Assembly (NCBI GenBank): GCA_023663655.1
Contig: JAMPGZ010000002.1
Span: forward strand, 1 to 64,000
From: Lachnospiraceae bacterium
GTDB lineage: Bacteria; Bacteroidota; Bacteroidia; Bacteroidales; Muribaculaceae
DNA length: 64,000 nt
Reading direction: 5' to 3'
Shown: in pieces, positions 8,801 to 16,527 of the stretch
How positions within the stretch are numbered: position 1 is the first letter of the stretch
Layout of the letters: every line of letters begins with the position of its first letter
The notes under the pieces: generated by a model
Seen by the model: the letters and a program-made list of their open reading frames with translations, nothing else
What the model was told of the DNA's origin: nothing
Databases searched by the model: none
Position numbers and translations under genes: made by a program

Positions 8801-9333
8801 AGATAGCGGTCGCTGTGAGGCATATCCGCCCTGTTCTCCCACTTCAATATGAGCCAGAACACAAGCGCCGTGCAGAATGATGAAAAGGCATACACCTCAC
8901 CTTCGACGGCAGAAAACCAGAATGTGTCGCTCCAAGTGTAGACCAACGAGCCACATATACCCGAGCCGAAAATCACAAGCATTTGGGCAAGCGACACTTC
9001 AGTAGCATCATCAGCCACCACAAGGCGTTTCACAAGATGAGTCACCGTCCAGAACAACAACAGGATTGTAGCCGCGCTCAACAATGCCGACATAGCGTTC
9101 ACTGCAAGGGCGACATGGGCGGCATCAGGCGCGAAATTAACGAAGAAACGTGCCGCAAGCATAAAGATAGGGTTGCCCGGCGGGTGACCGATTTCAAGTT
9201 TATAACCCTGGGAAATAAATTCGGGGCAATCCCAGAAGCTGGCGGTAGGCTCAAGCGTGAGCAGATAGGTCACAGCCGCGATGACAAACATCAGCCAGCC
9301 GAGAGAATTGTTTATTATGCTATATTTCTTCAT
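5881..9333 (-). CDS. DUF2723 (GT117-type) multi-pass membrane glycosyltransferase
   Basis: An 1150-aa protein beginning with the DUF2723 signature (LEPTASFWDCPEFI, then LEIGHPPGNPIFMLAARF, residues 27-62), which resembles the first loop of GT-C protein O-mannosyltransferases with acidic residues near the catalytic centre. About a dozen hydrophobic segments fill residues 10-360 and 580-700. The C-terminal 450 residues are soluble and contain TNGDNDTFPLWYAQEVE, common in this family. Such proteins are near-universal in Bacteroidota and are assigned to glycosylation of secreted proteins or lipids. It sits 18 bp after the TonB-like gene and overlaps the deacetylase by 4 bp. Confidence 0.9.
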   Translation of the reverse strand: MKKYSIINNSLGWLMFVIAAVTYLLTLEPTASFWDCPEFISQGYKLEIGHPPGNPIFMLAARFFVNFAPDAAHVALAVNAMSALLSAATILLLFWTVTHLVKRLVVADDATEVSLAQMLVIFGSGICGSLVYTWSDTFWFSAVEGEVYAFSSFCTALVFWLILKWENRADMPHSDRYLVLISYVIGISIAVHLLNLLCIPAIVLVFYYKKFSNPTAKGSLMALGVSFVIVGLILYGLVPGFIEIAQYFELLCVNVFGMSYNTGTLIYAILLMCVMGWSISELYRQRSALMIKISVLLTIVMSGMSFIGDNLWIPVVLIAALCVYLFRFMKRVPVRILNVVVLSIFVIFIGYSSYALLLIRSSAHTPMNQNAPDNVFALSSYLNREQYGDRPLFYGQTFNSGIVYKVDAGGRPQALKKTGKTLYGKTVKTSPEQPDRYEVIGNKTDYVMNPELNMLFPRMYDGKYADQYREWTGMTGTPVQVNPYRSPDGSVYPAGTTTKIKPTFLENLRYFFNYQLNHMYWRYFMWNFAGRQNDIQGNGEVTHGNWISGIPFLDDMRLGDQSLLPDDLGKGNKGHNVFFMLPLILGIIGLLWQSFISKRGIEQFWIVAFLFFMTGIAIVLYLNQTPNQPRERDYAFAGSFYAFAIWVGMGVAGIWHLITKYVAAKKKSSDGNTSIVAAAVAAVIGLLVPLQMVSQTWDDHDRADRYTTRDFGMNYLSSLEPNAIIFTNGDNDTFPLWYAQEVEGFRTDVRVVNMSYLTTDWYVDQQKLPSYDADAIDMLATSDLYAHDKRQFNYFLTPDTTKVNILSSLKALYSDDANKNDWGLYEVKYPNMYIPVDKEALLKSGRVTEEELPAVAEYIDADQREEPEGGLRLSNVIALDMLATNAANGWKRPIYFAMTVPDSYYLNLSKYMRSTGMANEITPFLNKDYDDYHIAVDTDRAYDNIVNKFRWGGIDKAKSADDIYLDETIRRMVNTTRTSMIDLATALYNEGAIVEMSLDSDSASMEASKVAELKALAKDRYAKAQEVVDLMMEKLPLYTSPLSVPMGTQLVNVYNRLAIATGNDKNHERAMEILTDEIDRHKQYVLYFQSLTPAQLSTLTLTDRYIYDTYFINLLQTYAELGGDLQELMKTLQGEGVNFSRYFPGSQKRQ

Positions 9334-9351
9334 TTATAAATGATATGTTTT

Positions 9352-10161
9352 TTATTCAAATTTCCATGTTATGATACCCACTTGCTCGGCAGGAGCCTCA
9401 AGACTTACCGAGAAGCGGGAATTGCGTGAAGCCTCTATGCAGCTCTGTCTCACCGCCGAACTGGACGCGGCAGGAGCCGTGCCACCTACAATCTCGGGAT
9501 TTCCCACCACATAGCCTTTGCGGTTCACCCTCACCTTTACCTGCACCGAGCCCGACATCGTGCTCTTGGGTCGTCCCCACGACTGCGCGGTGCGTCCCTT
9601 CAATGTATGTCCGGGAGCGCCTGATAGAGCGCCGGTCGAAGCATTGCCATTTTTAGCACCCGGAGTTCCTGAGCCTTTCTTACTGCTACTGAACCCCGAC
9701 TTCATGCGGTTCTTTATCTTGGCTTGCTTCTCAGCTTCCTCACGTTGCCGCTTTATGCGTTGCTGCTCGGCGATCTCCTCCTTGGTGGGTCCTGTCTTTT
9801 CAGGCACAGGCTTCTTGTCGACTTCCATAGTCGATTCAGTCTCAGTCGATACAAGTTGCTCGGCTGCCGACTCTTTAGCCCCTGCATCAGCAAGGTCAGT
9901 ACCCTCCAATGTCGGTTCTTCAGGAGCCGATTCAGGAGCGGGTGAGGAATTTTCCTGATTGGATGGAAGCGGCATATCGCCAAGCTTCACAAATTCGCCG
10001 CCAAACACAATTTCGCTTGAGTCGACCGGAGGCCAGGTGCGGTCCTCCAGCATTGCGGGATCGACCTCATAATAAAGCATAGTAAGACCAAGCAGCAGCA
10101 ACACCGCTATGACCGAGGTGGAAACACCTGCAATTATATGGTCTTTCTGCGATTGCGTCAT
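9352..10161 (-). CDS. TonB-like energy transducer partner of ExbB/ExbD
   Basis: A 269-aa protein with one N-terminal membrane helix (residues about 12-32), a long Pro/Glu/Lys-rich periplasmic spacer (60-150) ending in a charged coiled stretch (EEIAEQQRIKRQREEAEKQAKIKNRM), and a C-terminal domain (about 190-269) with VQVKVRVNRKGYV, the TonB-type C-terminal strand. It overlaps exbD by 4 bp, giving a complete ExbB-ExbD-TonB set that would couple the proton gradient to outer-membrane transport. The C-terminal domain is divergent, so a TolA-like role is an alternative. Confidence 0.82.
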   Translation of the reverse strand: MTQSQKDHIIAGVSTSVIAVLLLLGLTMLYYEVDPAMLEDRTWPPVDSSEIVFGGEFVKLGDMPLPSNQENSSPAPESAPEEPTLEGTDLADAGAKESAAEQLVSTETESTMEVDKKPVPEKTGPTKEEIAEQQRIKRQREEAEKQAKIKNRMKSGFSSSKKGSGTPGAKNGNASTGALSGAPGHTLKGRTAQSWGRPKSTMSGSVQVKVRVNRKGYVVGNPEIVGGTAPAASSSAVRQSCIEASRNSRFSVSLEAPAEQVGIITWKFE

Positions 10162-10598
10162 AAGGATTCCTGCGGTTTGGCGACTGGGGTTTGAACCGGT
10201 TTGGTGGCAAGCACCATCTTCAGATTATTGCGTGAGCCCATGTCGAGCACCTCCACAATTTTACCATAGGGGACTTCTTCGTCGGCATATATGGCGATAA
10301 AGCCCTCAGGCTCGTTCTGTTGGGCAAGGCGCAGGAACGCAAGCAACGCATCACCCTGGATGGGTGTGGGCTCCTCGTCGCCAAACGAAGCAAACAGATT
10401 GCTGTCCTTGTCTATATAAATGCGTGTGCCCGGCTTGAGAGCAGTCTGCACCGAACTTTGCGGAAGATTCACTTCAAGAGCCGTGGGAAACACAAATGTC
10501 GAGGTAATCATGAAAAAGATGAGCAACAGAAATATGACATCAGTCATTGATGCCATAGAAAACATCGCCATCATGTCATGCGGACGTCGTAAAGCCAT
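10158..10598 (-). CDS. exbD: ExbD/TolR-family biopolymer transport protein
   Basis: A 146-aa protein with a single N-terminal membrane helix containing the conserved proton-carrying Asp (SMTDVIFLLLIFFMITSTF, Asp at residue 19) and a small periplasmic domain ending ILxMGSRNNLKMVLATKP. It is the stator partner of the ExbB-like protein encoded 11 bp upstream and of the overlapping TonB-like protein downstream. Confidence 0.93.
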   Translation of the reverse strand: MALRRPHDMMAMFSMASMTDVIFLLLIFFMITSTFVFPTALEVNLPQSSVQTALKPGTRIYIDKDSNLFASFGDEEPTPIQGDALLAFLRLAQQNEPEGFIAIYADEEVPYGKIVEVLDMGSRNNLKMVLATKPVQTPVAKPQESL

Positions 10599-10609
10599 CG
10601 TCAGTAAGA

Positions 10610-11338
10610 TTAAGCGGGCTCATTGAGCAAATCCATAAATTCCATCGTCTTCCCCTCAAGAAGCTTCATGACTCCGTTGATGCGCGCCACAAGAGCATTG
10701 TAGGCAAACAGAGCTATGATACCGACCGTAAGACCGGCGACCGTGGTCACAAGAGCTTCATAAATACCTCCGGCAAGCACGGTGACATTTGCCGACGAAC
10801 CGGCATTGGCGAGAGCGAAGAATGCCTCTACCATGCCCACCACGGTTCCGAGGAAGCCGAGCATAGGAGCACCGGCTGCGGTTGTGGCAAGCCACGGCAA
10901 CCCTTTGCCGAGATTGGCGATTTCAAGATTGCCGGTATTCTCGATAGCTACCAGCACGTCATTCATCGGTCTGCCTATACGGGTGATACCCTTAAGAATC
11001 AATCGGCTGTAGGGAGTGTCGGTCTTTTTACAAAGATTCTTGGCACTCTCAATCTCGCCTTCATGGATATAATCCTTTATGCGCTTCATGAATGATGCAT
11101 CCTGCTTGTCAGCACGCGAAATCACAATATAACGCTCAATGAATATATATATGCTTATCAAAAGCAGGATGGCAAGCGGAATCATGATGAAACCGCCCTT
11201 AATGCAAAGTTCCCACACCGACAGTTCCAACGGCTGTGCGGCAGCAACGGCGGTTGACGATATTTCATTTTCCATCACAGCGACAGTATCGCTCAAAGAC
11301 TCGATTGTCTGGACGGAGATCATGTTTAATAGTGACAT
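10610..11338 (-). CDS. exbB: MotA/TolQ/ExbB proton channel family protein
   Basis: A 242-aa inner-membrane protein with three membrane helices (about 48-70, 145-175, 190-215). The family signature GKGLPWLATTAAGAPMLGFLGTVVGMVEAF is followed by the third-helix segment EALVTTVAGLTVGI. It forms the pentameric channel around ExbD and powers the TonB-like protein. Its start is 31 bp after pdxJ, so it probably shares the pdxJ promoter. Confidence 0.94.
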   Translation of the reverse strand: MSLLNMISVQTIESLSDTVAVMENEISSTAVAAAQPLELSVWELCIKGGFIMIPLAILLLISIYIFIERYIVISRADKQDASFMKRIKDYIHEGEIESAKNLCKKTDTPYSRLILKGITRIGRPMNDVLVAIENTGNLEIANLGKGLPWLATTAAGAPMLGFLGTVVGMVEAFFALANAGSSANVTVLAGGIYEALVTTVAGLTVGIIALFAYNALVARINGVMKLLEGKTMEFMDLLNEPA

Positions 11339-11369
11339 ATTGTGATTAATGATAGATTAGAAAAATTTT

Positions 11370-12083
11370 TTACACAAGGCACTCCTTGTATTGCCTGATA
11401 GCCTCCTTCAGTCCGAGATACAGAGCGTCGGCAATCAGAGCATGACCGATCGACACCTCGTTGAGATAAGGGATATTGGCATGGAAGTACTTGAGATTTT
11501 CCAGGCTCAGGTCATGACCGGCATTAACGCCTATACCGGCATTATGGGCGGCACGGCTCGCACGTATATAAGGCTCGATCGCCTCCTCGGCATTACGGCT
11601 GTAATTGTCGGCATAGGGCTTGGTGTAAAGCTCCACGCGGTCGGCGCCAGTGGATGCCGCGAGCTTCACTGTCTCCTCATCGGGATCCACAAATATAGAG
11701 GTTCTGATTCCCGCCTCTTTGAAACGGTCGACTATTTCCGACAAAAAAGCATGATTAGCTTTTACATCCCAGCCGGAATTGGACGTGATGGCATCAGGGG
11801 CATCGGGCACCAGCGTCACCTGCTCGGGCTTCACTTTAAGCACAAGGTCGATGAAATCAGGGCTCGGATATCCCTCGATGTTAAATTCCGTCTTTACCAG
11901 CGGACGCAAGGCAAACACATCGGAGTGGCGTATGTGGCGCTCGTCAGGACGCGGATGAATCGTTATCCCGTTAGCTCCGAATGCCTCACAATCTACCGCA
12001 ACGTGCTCCACATTGGGCACATTCTCTCCTCGTGCATTACGCAATGTCGCTATCTTGTTAATGTTAACACTTAAATTTGTCAT
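11370..12083 (-). CDS. pdxJ: Pyridoxine 5'-phosphate synthase
   Basis: Condenses 1-deoxy-D-xylulose 5-phosphate with 3-amino-2-oxopropyl phosphate to make pyridoxine 5'-phosphate. The TIM-barrel protein shows the typical N terminus [26 protein letters not shown] (phosphate and active-site His/Arg), [21 protein letters not shown] and the C-terminal [13 protein letters not shown]. An ATG at 12098 lies inside the -7 element and cannot be used; starts at 12086 and 12083 are adjacent, and 12083 matches the family. pdxB of the same pathway is encoded about 4.5 kb away. Confidence 0.95.
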   Translation of the reverse strand: MTNLSVNINKIATLRNARGENVPNVEHVAVDCEAFGANGITIHPRPDERHIRHSDVFALRPLVKTEFNIEGYPSPDFIDLVLKVKPEQVTLVPDAPDAITSNSGWDVKANHAFLSEIVDRFKEAGIRTSIFVDPDEETVKLAASTGADRVELYTKPYADNYSRNAEEAIEPYIRASRAAHNAGIGVNAGHDLSLENLKYFHANIPYLNEVSIGHALIADALYLGLKEAIRQYKECLV

Positions 12084-12095
12084 CATTAAAAACCT

Positions 12096-12103
12096 CAAAT
12101 TTA
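12096..12103 (-). promoter_or_regulatory. -7 element (TAAATTTG) of pdxJ
   Basis: A perfect TAnnTTTG on the minus strand, ending 9 nt before the ATG at 12086. Transcription would start about 4-6 nt before the coding region, giving a nearly leaderless pdxJ message. Confidence 0.6.
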
Positions 12104-12158
12104 ATTTCTAAATTGTTGTTATAATGTAAATGTTACATTCAATATGAGGAAAAATACC

Positions 12159-12166
12159 TATATTTG
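12159..12166 (+). promoter_or_regulatory. -7 element (TATATTTG) of the CBS-nadK-ygjP operon
   Basis: A perfect TAnnTTTG on the plus strand, about 60 nt before the TTG start of the CBS protein. It is divergent from the pdxJ promoter; the two share a 150-bp intergenic region. Confidence 0.55.
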
Positions 12167-12227
12167 TAACCATATACAACAAATGCAACTGCAAAAGTAA
12201 TCAGAAATAATAAAACAACGAAAAGTT

Positions 12228-12767
12228 TTGACTGCAAAAGATGCCATTTTCCCACAAAATACCCGATTGAACTTATCTCAAGAGGATAAAAAGGCTTTTA
12301 ACCCGCAAAAAAAGCCCGTAATCGCATCGGCGCCTCTGACCATGGTTCTTGAGCGCATGGCATCGGGAGAAGATGTTGTGACAGTGATCGACGATGTGAC
12401 CGAAACTCCGATAGGTGTCATCGACCGTGCCGCTATGATAAAGGCTATTGCCGGTATGTTTCCGCAACTTGATGAAAGCGCGGAGCTGACCATAACTTGC
12501 CCACCGAGCCAATACAGTGCCTCGGCGATAGCTCATGCCGTGGAGGATGCCGACGCCCATCTGCTGAATCTTAACGTAACTGCCGGCACAGAGCCCGACA
12601 GCCTCACCACAGTCATGCTGCGTGTGAACCACAGCCGTGGAGAATCGGTGGCAAAATCACTCGCCCGATACGGATATGACACTATCGAAATAGCCACCCC
12701 CTCAGGAATGCCGGCAAGCGAGATGATCGAGCGCGCAAGGGAATTCATGCGGTATCTGGAAATCTAA
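12228..12767 (+). CDS. CBS-domain protein encoded before nadK
   Basis: A 179-aa protein. Residues 1-75 look like a degraded or short CBS pair (TAKDAIFPQ near the start; EDVVTVIDDVTETPIGVIDRAAMIKAI), and the C-terminal half (about 85-179) is an ACT-like fold segment (AHLLNLNVTAG...LRVNHSRGESVAKSLARYGYDTI). I chose the TTG start because the usual CBS opening aligns there; the first in-frame ATG (12342) would remove it. It lies 15 bp before nadK. A regulatory role through nucleotide binding is possible but unproven. Confidence 0.75.
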   Translation: MTAKDAIFPQNTRLNLSQEDKKAFNPQKKPVIASAPLTMVLERMASGEDVVTVIDDVTETPIGVIDRAAMIKAIAGMFPQLDESAELTITCPPSQYSASAIAHAVEDADAHLLNLNVTAGTEPDSLTTVMLRVNHSRGESVAKSLARYGYDTIEIATPSGMPASEMIERAREFMRYLEI

Positions 12768-12782
12768 CCCCACCATAGATCT

Positions 12783-13652
12783 ATGAGAATAGCGGTATTC
12801 GGCAACACTTATCAGGAAAGATACATCGACGGCATCGACAGACTGTTCAAAATTCTGTCGCAACGCAACGTGTGCATAGAGATGGAAGCATCATTCTATG
12901 AATACCTGTGCCACATCCTGCCCTCTCCGCCTCAGATAAACGAAACAATCAACGACCACAACTTCGATGCCGCCCTCGCGATGAGCATCGGAGGTGACGG
13001 CACATTTCTGCACACAGCCCAATGGATCGGCGAAAAGGAGATTCCAATATTAGGCATAAACACCGGACATTTGGGATACCTCGCCGACGCATCGATTGAA
13101 AACATCGAGTCTTCACTCGATGATATCTTCATGGGACATTACCGCATCGAATCACGCACCATGATCAAGGCGACAAGCCCCGACTGGGGAGACGCTCATC
13201 CACGATATGCACTTAATGAGGTGGCGATAATGAAGAACGACACCTCGTCAATGGTAGACATGGATGCCCTTATCGACGGTGTAAAAGTCGCTAATTACCG
13301 TGCTGACGGACTTATCATATCCACCCCCACCGGCTCCACCGGATATAACCTTTCCGTTGGTGGTCCCATTGTGGCTCCACTCGCTCCGGTGTGGATCATA
13401 TCGCCCATCGCAGCACATTCACTGACCATGCGCCCGCTTGTGGTGAGCGACGAAAGCATAGTGTCGGTCACAACGCGGTCAAGAAGCGAATCCTACCGTA
13501 TAAGCCTTGACGGACGGTCATTCTCAATGGCTGAAAGCACCACGATTGTCATGCGGCGGGCACCGTTCGTGACTAAAGTAGTACAACGCAGCGATCATCA
13601 ATTCATCGAAACACTGAGATCAAAATTATTATGGGGAGTCGACAAACGATGA
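12783..13652 (+). CDS. nadK: NAD kinase
   Basis: Phosphorylates NAD to NADP in the cytoplasm. The 289-aa protein has the family motifs GGDGTFLH (70-77, catalytic Asp72), GINTGHLGYLAD, NEVAI and the phosphate-binding TPTGSTGYNLSVGGPIV. Length is normal for bacteria. The 3' end overlaps the start of the metallopeptidase gene by 22 bp, indicating coupled translation. nadB, an earlier enzyme of NAD synthesis, lies at the far right of the window. Confidence 0.96.
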   Translation: MRIAVFGNTYQERYIDGIDRLFKILSQRNVCIEMEASFYEYLCHILPSPPQINETINDHNFDAALAMSIGGDGTFLHTAQWIGEKEIPILGINTGHLGYLADASIENIESSLDDIFMGHYRIESRTMIKATSPDWGDAHPRYALNEVAIMKNDTSSMVDMDALIDGVKVANYRADGLIISTPTGSTGYNLSVGGPIVAPLAPVWIISPIAAHSLTMRPLVVSDESIVSVTTRSRSESYRISLDGRSFSMAESTTIVMRRAPFVTKVVQRSDHQFIETLRSKLLWGVDKR

Positions 13653-14347
13653 AATTCATGCACAATGAAATAGGTCCCATCGAAATCACGTTCCGCAAAA
13701 ACACATCGAAAATCAGCGCCCGATGGAAAAACGGAGTCGCTGTCTTCATTTTTCCTGAAAGCATAGACCGCAGAGAAATCCCCGATTATGTAAACCGTAT
13801 GGCGAGTGCTGTCATTGCGCGACGGCATGACGTGACATTCTCCGAAAACCAGGTGATTGAAGTGCCGGGATTCACATTCTTGATAAGCCGGCAGTCCCAT
13901 CAGCCACGCAACGTGTGGGGCACCGTCAAAGACCGCAAAGCCTATATCGAAGTGGGGACACTTCTTGACTTTGACAACCTCAACGTGAAACAAAGCATAT
14001 CACGTATCATGAGCAACATAGCCCACGACATCGCTGCCGAGATATTGCTCCCAAGAGCCAAAGAGGTAGCGGCAACAATAGGAGCATCGCCTCGCTCATG
14101 GGCGATAATGAACGGATTCAAAACATTGGGAAAATGTTCGTCACGCGGCGATATTCACATCAGTTATATGTGCCTGTTTCTGCCTCTTGAACTCAGGGAC
14201 TACATCGTGTGCCACGAACTCGCCCATCTCAGCGAGATGTCCCACTCTCCGCGTTTCCACGCTATATGCGACCATTACTGTGACGGCAAAGAAAAAGAAC
14301 TCATCCGCAAGCTGAACCACTTCCCCTGGCAAATCCTCCGCCGCTGA
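13631..14347 (+). CDS. YgjP/SprT-like (DUF45) metal-dependent hydrolase
   Basis: A 238-aa protein with the DUF45 zinc motif: CHELAHLSEMSHSPRFH (residues about 195-211), an HExxH-type HELAH with a downstream His as third ligand. N-terminal beta-rich residues 8-100 match the family. It is the last gene of the CBS-nadK operon and converges on the pdxB operon. At its stop, the hairpin CCGCCC (14352-14357) / GGGCGG (14370-14375) is the likely shared terminator; the second R-M cassette is inserted exactly here. Confidence 0.85.
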   Translation: MGSRQTMKFMHNEIGPIEITFRKNTSKISARWKNGVAVFIFPESIDRREIPDYVNRMASAVIARRHDVTFSENQVIEVPGFTFLISRQSHQPRNVWGTVKDRKAYIEVGTLLDFDNLNVKQSISRIMSNIAHDIAAEILLPRAKEVAATIGASPRSWAIMNGFKTLGKCSSRGDIHISYMCLFLPLELRDYIVCHELAHLSEMSHSPRFHAICDHYCDGKEKELIRKLNHFPWQILRR

Positions 14348-14351
14348 GACC

Positions 14352-14375
14352 CCGCCCTATTTCACTTCGGGGCGG
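14352..14375. terminator. Hairpin at the ygjP / inserted methylase boundary
   Basis: CCGCCC (14352-14357) pairs with GGGCGG (14370-14375) around a 12-nt loop, 4 bp after the ygjP stop. In the reconstructed pre-insertion sequence the same hairpin would lie at the end of pdxB, serving both convergent operons. Confidence 0.5.
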
Positions 14376-15703
14376 TAATCAACAATCTCGTCACACACCA
14401 TTCCTTCAAATAATCCATGAAGTTTAGTATAGTGTCTGCATTCCGCCGACTCTTCTCCAAAAGACATTGATTCACAACCTTTCATATCATTAAACAACCT
14501 GATCAATGAACGACCTATGGCCCATGCAAGATTGACAGGCACCGCATTTCCAATCTGTTTGTACTTAGAGCCTAAGCTGCCTTCAAATTGCCAGTCATCA
14601 GGAAATGTTTGAATTCTAGCATATTCCCGCACAGAAAGCGGACGAGTCTCAAGTGGATGGCATCTTTCTGTTTGTTTTTGCGCTGGTGCACATGTTAAAG
14701 TCAGACAGGGTTCATCCAAAGCCAAGCGACGAGCCATTCCTGTTTTTCCACCACCCAACTCATAACTACCTTTCATGTATTCACGGGCGATCTCTTCCGG
14801 AAGGTTTCTCCAGTCACCACCTTCAGGAACCATTTCCATTACACGTCTTTTTGAATCAGGATATTTTTGTCCCTCCGATGATGGAACATCTTCGGGGTAA
14901 AGTTCTCCTGCGTAAAAAGCATCTCTAAGAGTCCTTATACCAGGATAAACATCGGGCCACTTATATTCAACATTTTGGGCAAAATCATTTCTGATTGCAA
15001 TTAAAATAAGCCTTTCTCTCTTTTGAGGTACATTATATTGTATAGCACGAAGGACTCGTGGTTCAACTAAGATATATCCTAATTCATTGATCACTTTTTT
15101 TATAGTTTGCAGAGTGCGTCCTTGATCATGCTCTACCAATCCTTTTACATTTTCACACAAAAATACTTTGGGCTGAATCTCTTTCACTGCTCTCGCTAAT
15201 TCAAAAAATAGTGTTCCTCTGGTTTCTTCAAACCCTAAACGCTTACCGGCATAAGAAAACGCTTGGCAAGGAAATCCTCCTGAAAGAAAATCTACTTTAT
15301 CTCGAAATTGAGTGAAATCAATCTGATGGATATCGCCTTCCACCACATTCCAATTCGGTCTATTTTTACGAAGTGTCTCACATGCAGAATGATCAAATTC
15401 ATTAAGCAAAACATGATTAAAACCAGCTAACTCCATCCCTAAAGCTAATCCACCACCTCCTGCAAATAATTCGACCGAAGTATATCGTCTCAATGGATTT
15501 ACAACAAGCTCTTCATCCCATCTTGATGCGAATATAGCAGCGATTTCAGGAACAGACTTTACATCTTCATAATAAAAAAAACGATTCCCAGACTCATCAA
15601 TCTGCAAAGGAAACTTGCCAGTTCTAATCCACGACTCTACTGTCGCCCTTGATACTCCAAGCAAGTCAGCAAAATTATTGACTGTAATTTTACGATTCTC
15701 CAT
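14357..15703 (-). CDS. DNA cytosine-5 methyltransferase with N-terminal HTH (Sau96I/Eco47II-like, predicted GGNCC)
   Basis: A 448-aa protein. Residues 6-55 form a helix-turn-helix (ITVNNFADLLGVSRATVESWI, then a wing-like YYEDVKSVPEI). The catalytic part follows: ELFAGGGGLALGM (I), GGFPCQAFSYAG (IV, catalytic Cys), CENVKGL (VI), QKRERL (VIII), a recognition region with GKTGMARRLALDEPCLTLT, VREYARIQTFPDDW (IX) and [13 protein letters not shown] (X). An HTH extension occurs in methylases of the Sau96I/Eco47II group, where it may regulate the operon. The last six codons and most of the stop are identical to the end of pdxB (20-bp repeat). The start is 5 bp after the nuclease stop. Confidence 0.9.
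   Translation of the reverse strand: MENRKITVNNFADLLGVSRATVESWIRTGKFPLQIDESGNRFFYYEDVKSVPEIAAIFASRWDEELVVNPLRRYTSVELFAGGGGLALGMELAGFNHVLLNEFDHSACETLRKNRPNWNVVEGDIHQIDFTQFRDKVDFLSGGFPCQAFSYAGKRLGFEETRGTLFFELARAVKEIQPKVFLCENVKGLVEHDQGRTLQTIKKVINELGYILVEPRVLRAIQYNVPQKRERLILIAIRNDFAQNVEYKWPDVYPGIRTLRDAFYAGELYPEDVPSSEGQKYPDSKRRVMEMVPEGGDWRNLPEEIAREYMKGSYELGGGKTGMARRLALDEPCLTLTCAPAQKQTERCHPLETRPLSVREYARIQTFPDDWQFEGSLGSKYKQIGNAVPVNLAWAIGRSLIRLFNDMKGCESMSFGEESAECRHYTKLHGLFEGMVCDEIVDYRPEVK
14358..14377. repeat. Left copy of the 20-bp direct repeat
   Basis: Identical to 16529-16548; flanking bases on both sides differ between copies. On the minus strand it encodes in frame Y-R-P-E-V-K at the C terminus of the methylase. 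It also contains the 3' arm (GGGCGG) of the ygjP/pdxB terminator hairpin. Confidence 0.95.
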
Positions 15704-15708
15704 ATTGC

Positions 15709-16470
15709 TTAATTCGTCAATGTGTCAAAACCCTCGTATGTAGAGAATGCTAGAATATAAAGAGCTGTCAACAAATCGGAATGTTCTTTTATAAGTTCTT
15801 TATAAACAGTGTTTGTTAAAGCTAATTCATCATTATTACGAATAACATCTTCTATTATAGTTGGCAATGCAAAACATAACTTGAAAAAAGCTTTGGAATC
15901 TCCGAAAACAAGCTCATAAAATTTGTCCATGGACATACGTCTTATCCTATTATGCCCTCTTGTCTTTTTATCCAAAGTAATACGCCAAGTCTCGTCTTTT
16001 GATTTTTTTGAAATCACTTCTACAAGATAGCATATTGCTTTATCATCATCCAGCAATTTGGACTGCATCTTCATATATGTTTTTTGAGAAGATGCCGAAT
16101 TCATAGTATTATGCTTATTTTTCAACTCCACATAGATGTGAAGTTCATCATTTTCAACGTCAAAACCCTCCTTAGGCACCTTCCAATTACCACCAGCATA
16201 TTTAAACAAATTCTGATGAAAATATCCTATTTTATTAGTATTTGACTTATCTATTTGTCTGAAACACTCATCCTCGATGGCTTGTTTGAGACTCTTACCA
16301 TAAACCTTAGAATCAAATGTAAGCTTGATAGGATCAACAATATTCTCATTAAATTGAGCTAAAGTAATCTCTCTACGATATGCTTCAACCGTAAGTTTGA
16401 CATGTTCGTATATTGCTTCATTAGATATGAATCCAAGGTTATAGTCTTGCATAATATAATTTTGACACAT
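15709..16470 (-). CDS. Eco47II/Sau96I-family type II restriction endonuclease (predicted GGNCC)
   Basis: About 253 aa from the ATG at 16470; a start at 16452 is also possible. A TTG at 16482 lies inside the -7 element and is excluded. The core fits RE_Eco47II: F-D-V-E-N-D followed by YVELKNKHNTMNSAS, giving a PD-(D/E)xK set (Asp near 104, E115-x-K117 in this numbering), preceded by NLFKYAGGNWKVP. The enzyme should cut GGNCC, matching the methylase encoded 5 bp downstream. Specificity is inferred from family resemblance. Low GC compared with the neighbours. Confidence 0.85.
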   Translation of the reverse strand: MCQNYIMQDYNLGFISNEAIYEHVKLTVEAYRREITLAQFNENIVDPIKLTFDSKVYGKSLKQAIEDECFRQIDKSNTNKIGYFHQNLFKYAGGNWKVPKEGFDVENDELHIYVELKNKHNTMNSASSQKTYMKMQSKLLDDDKAICYLVEVISKKSKDETWRITLDKKTRGHNRIRRMSMDKFYELVFGDSKAFFKLCFALPTIIEDVIRNNDELALTNTVYKELIKEHSDLLTALYILAFSTYEGFDTLTN

Positions 16471-16479
16471 GATATTATA

Positions 16480-16487
16480 CAAAAGTA
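16480..16487 (-). promoter_or_regulatory. -7 element (TACTTTTG) of the second R-M operon
   Basis: A perfect TAnnTTTG lies 9 nt before the ATG at 16470, inside the inserted segment about 40 bp from its right edge. The cassette therefore brings its own promoter. A TTG lies 23 bp upstream, slightly far for a -33 element. Confidence 0.6.
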
Positions 16488-16527
16488 CTCATTTTCCTGC
16501 AAATTTCCTACAAGAATAAACACTTAA

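Noticed and set aside
11391..12074. Plus-strand open frame of 227 codons
   Set aside because: Antisense to pdxJ, which has clear family motifs.
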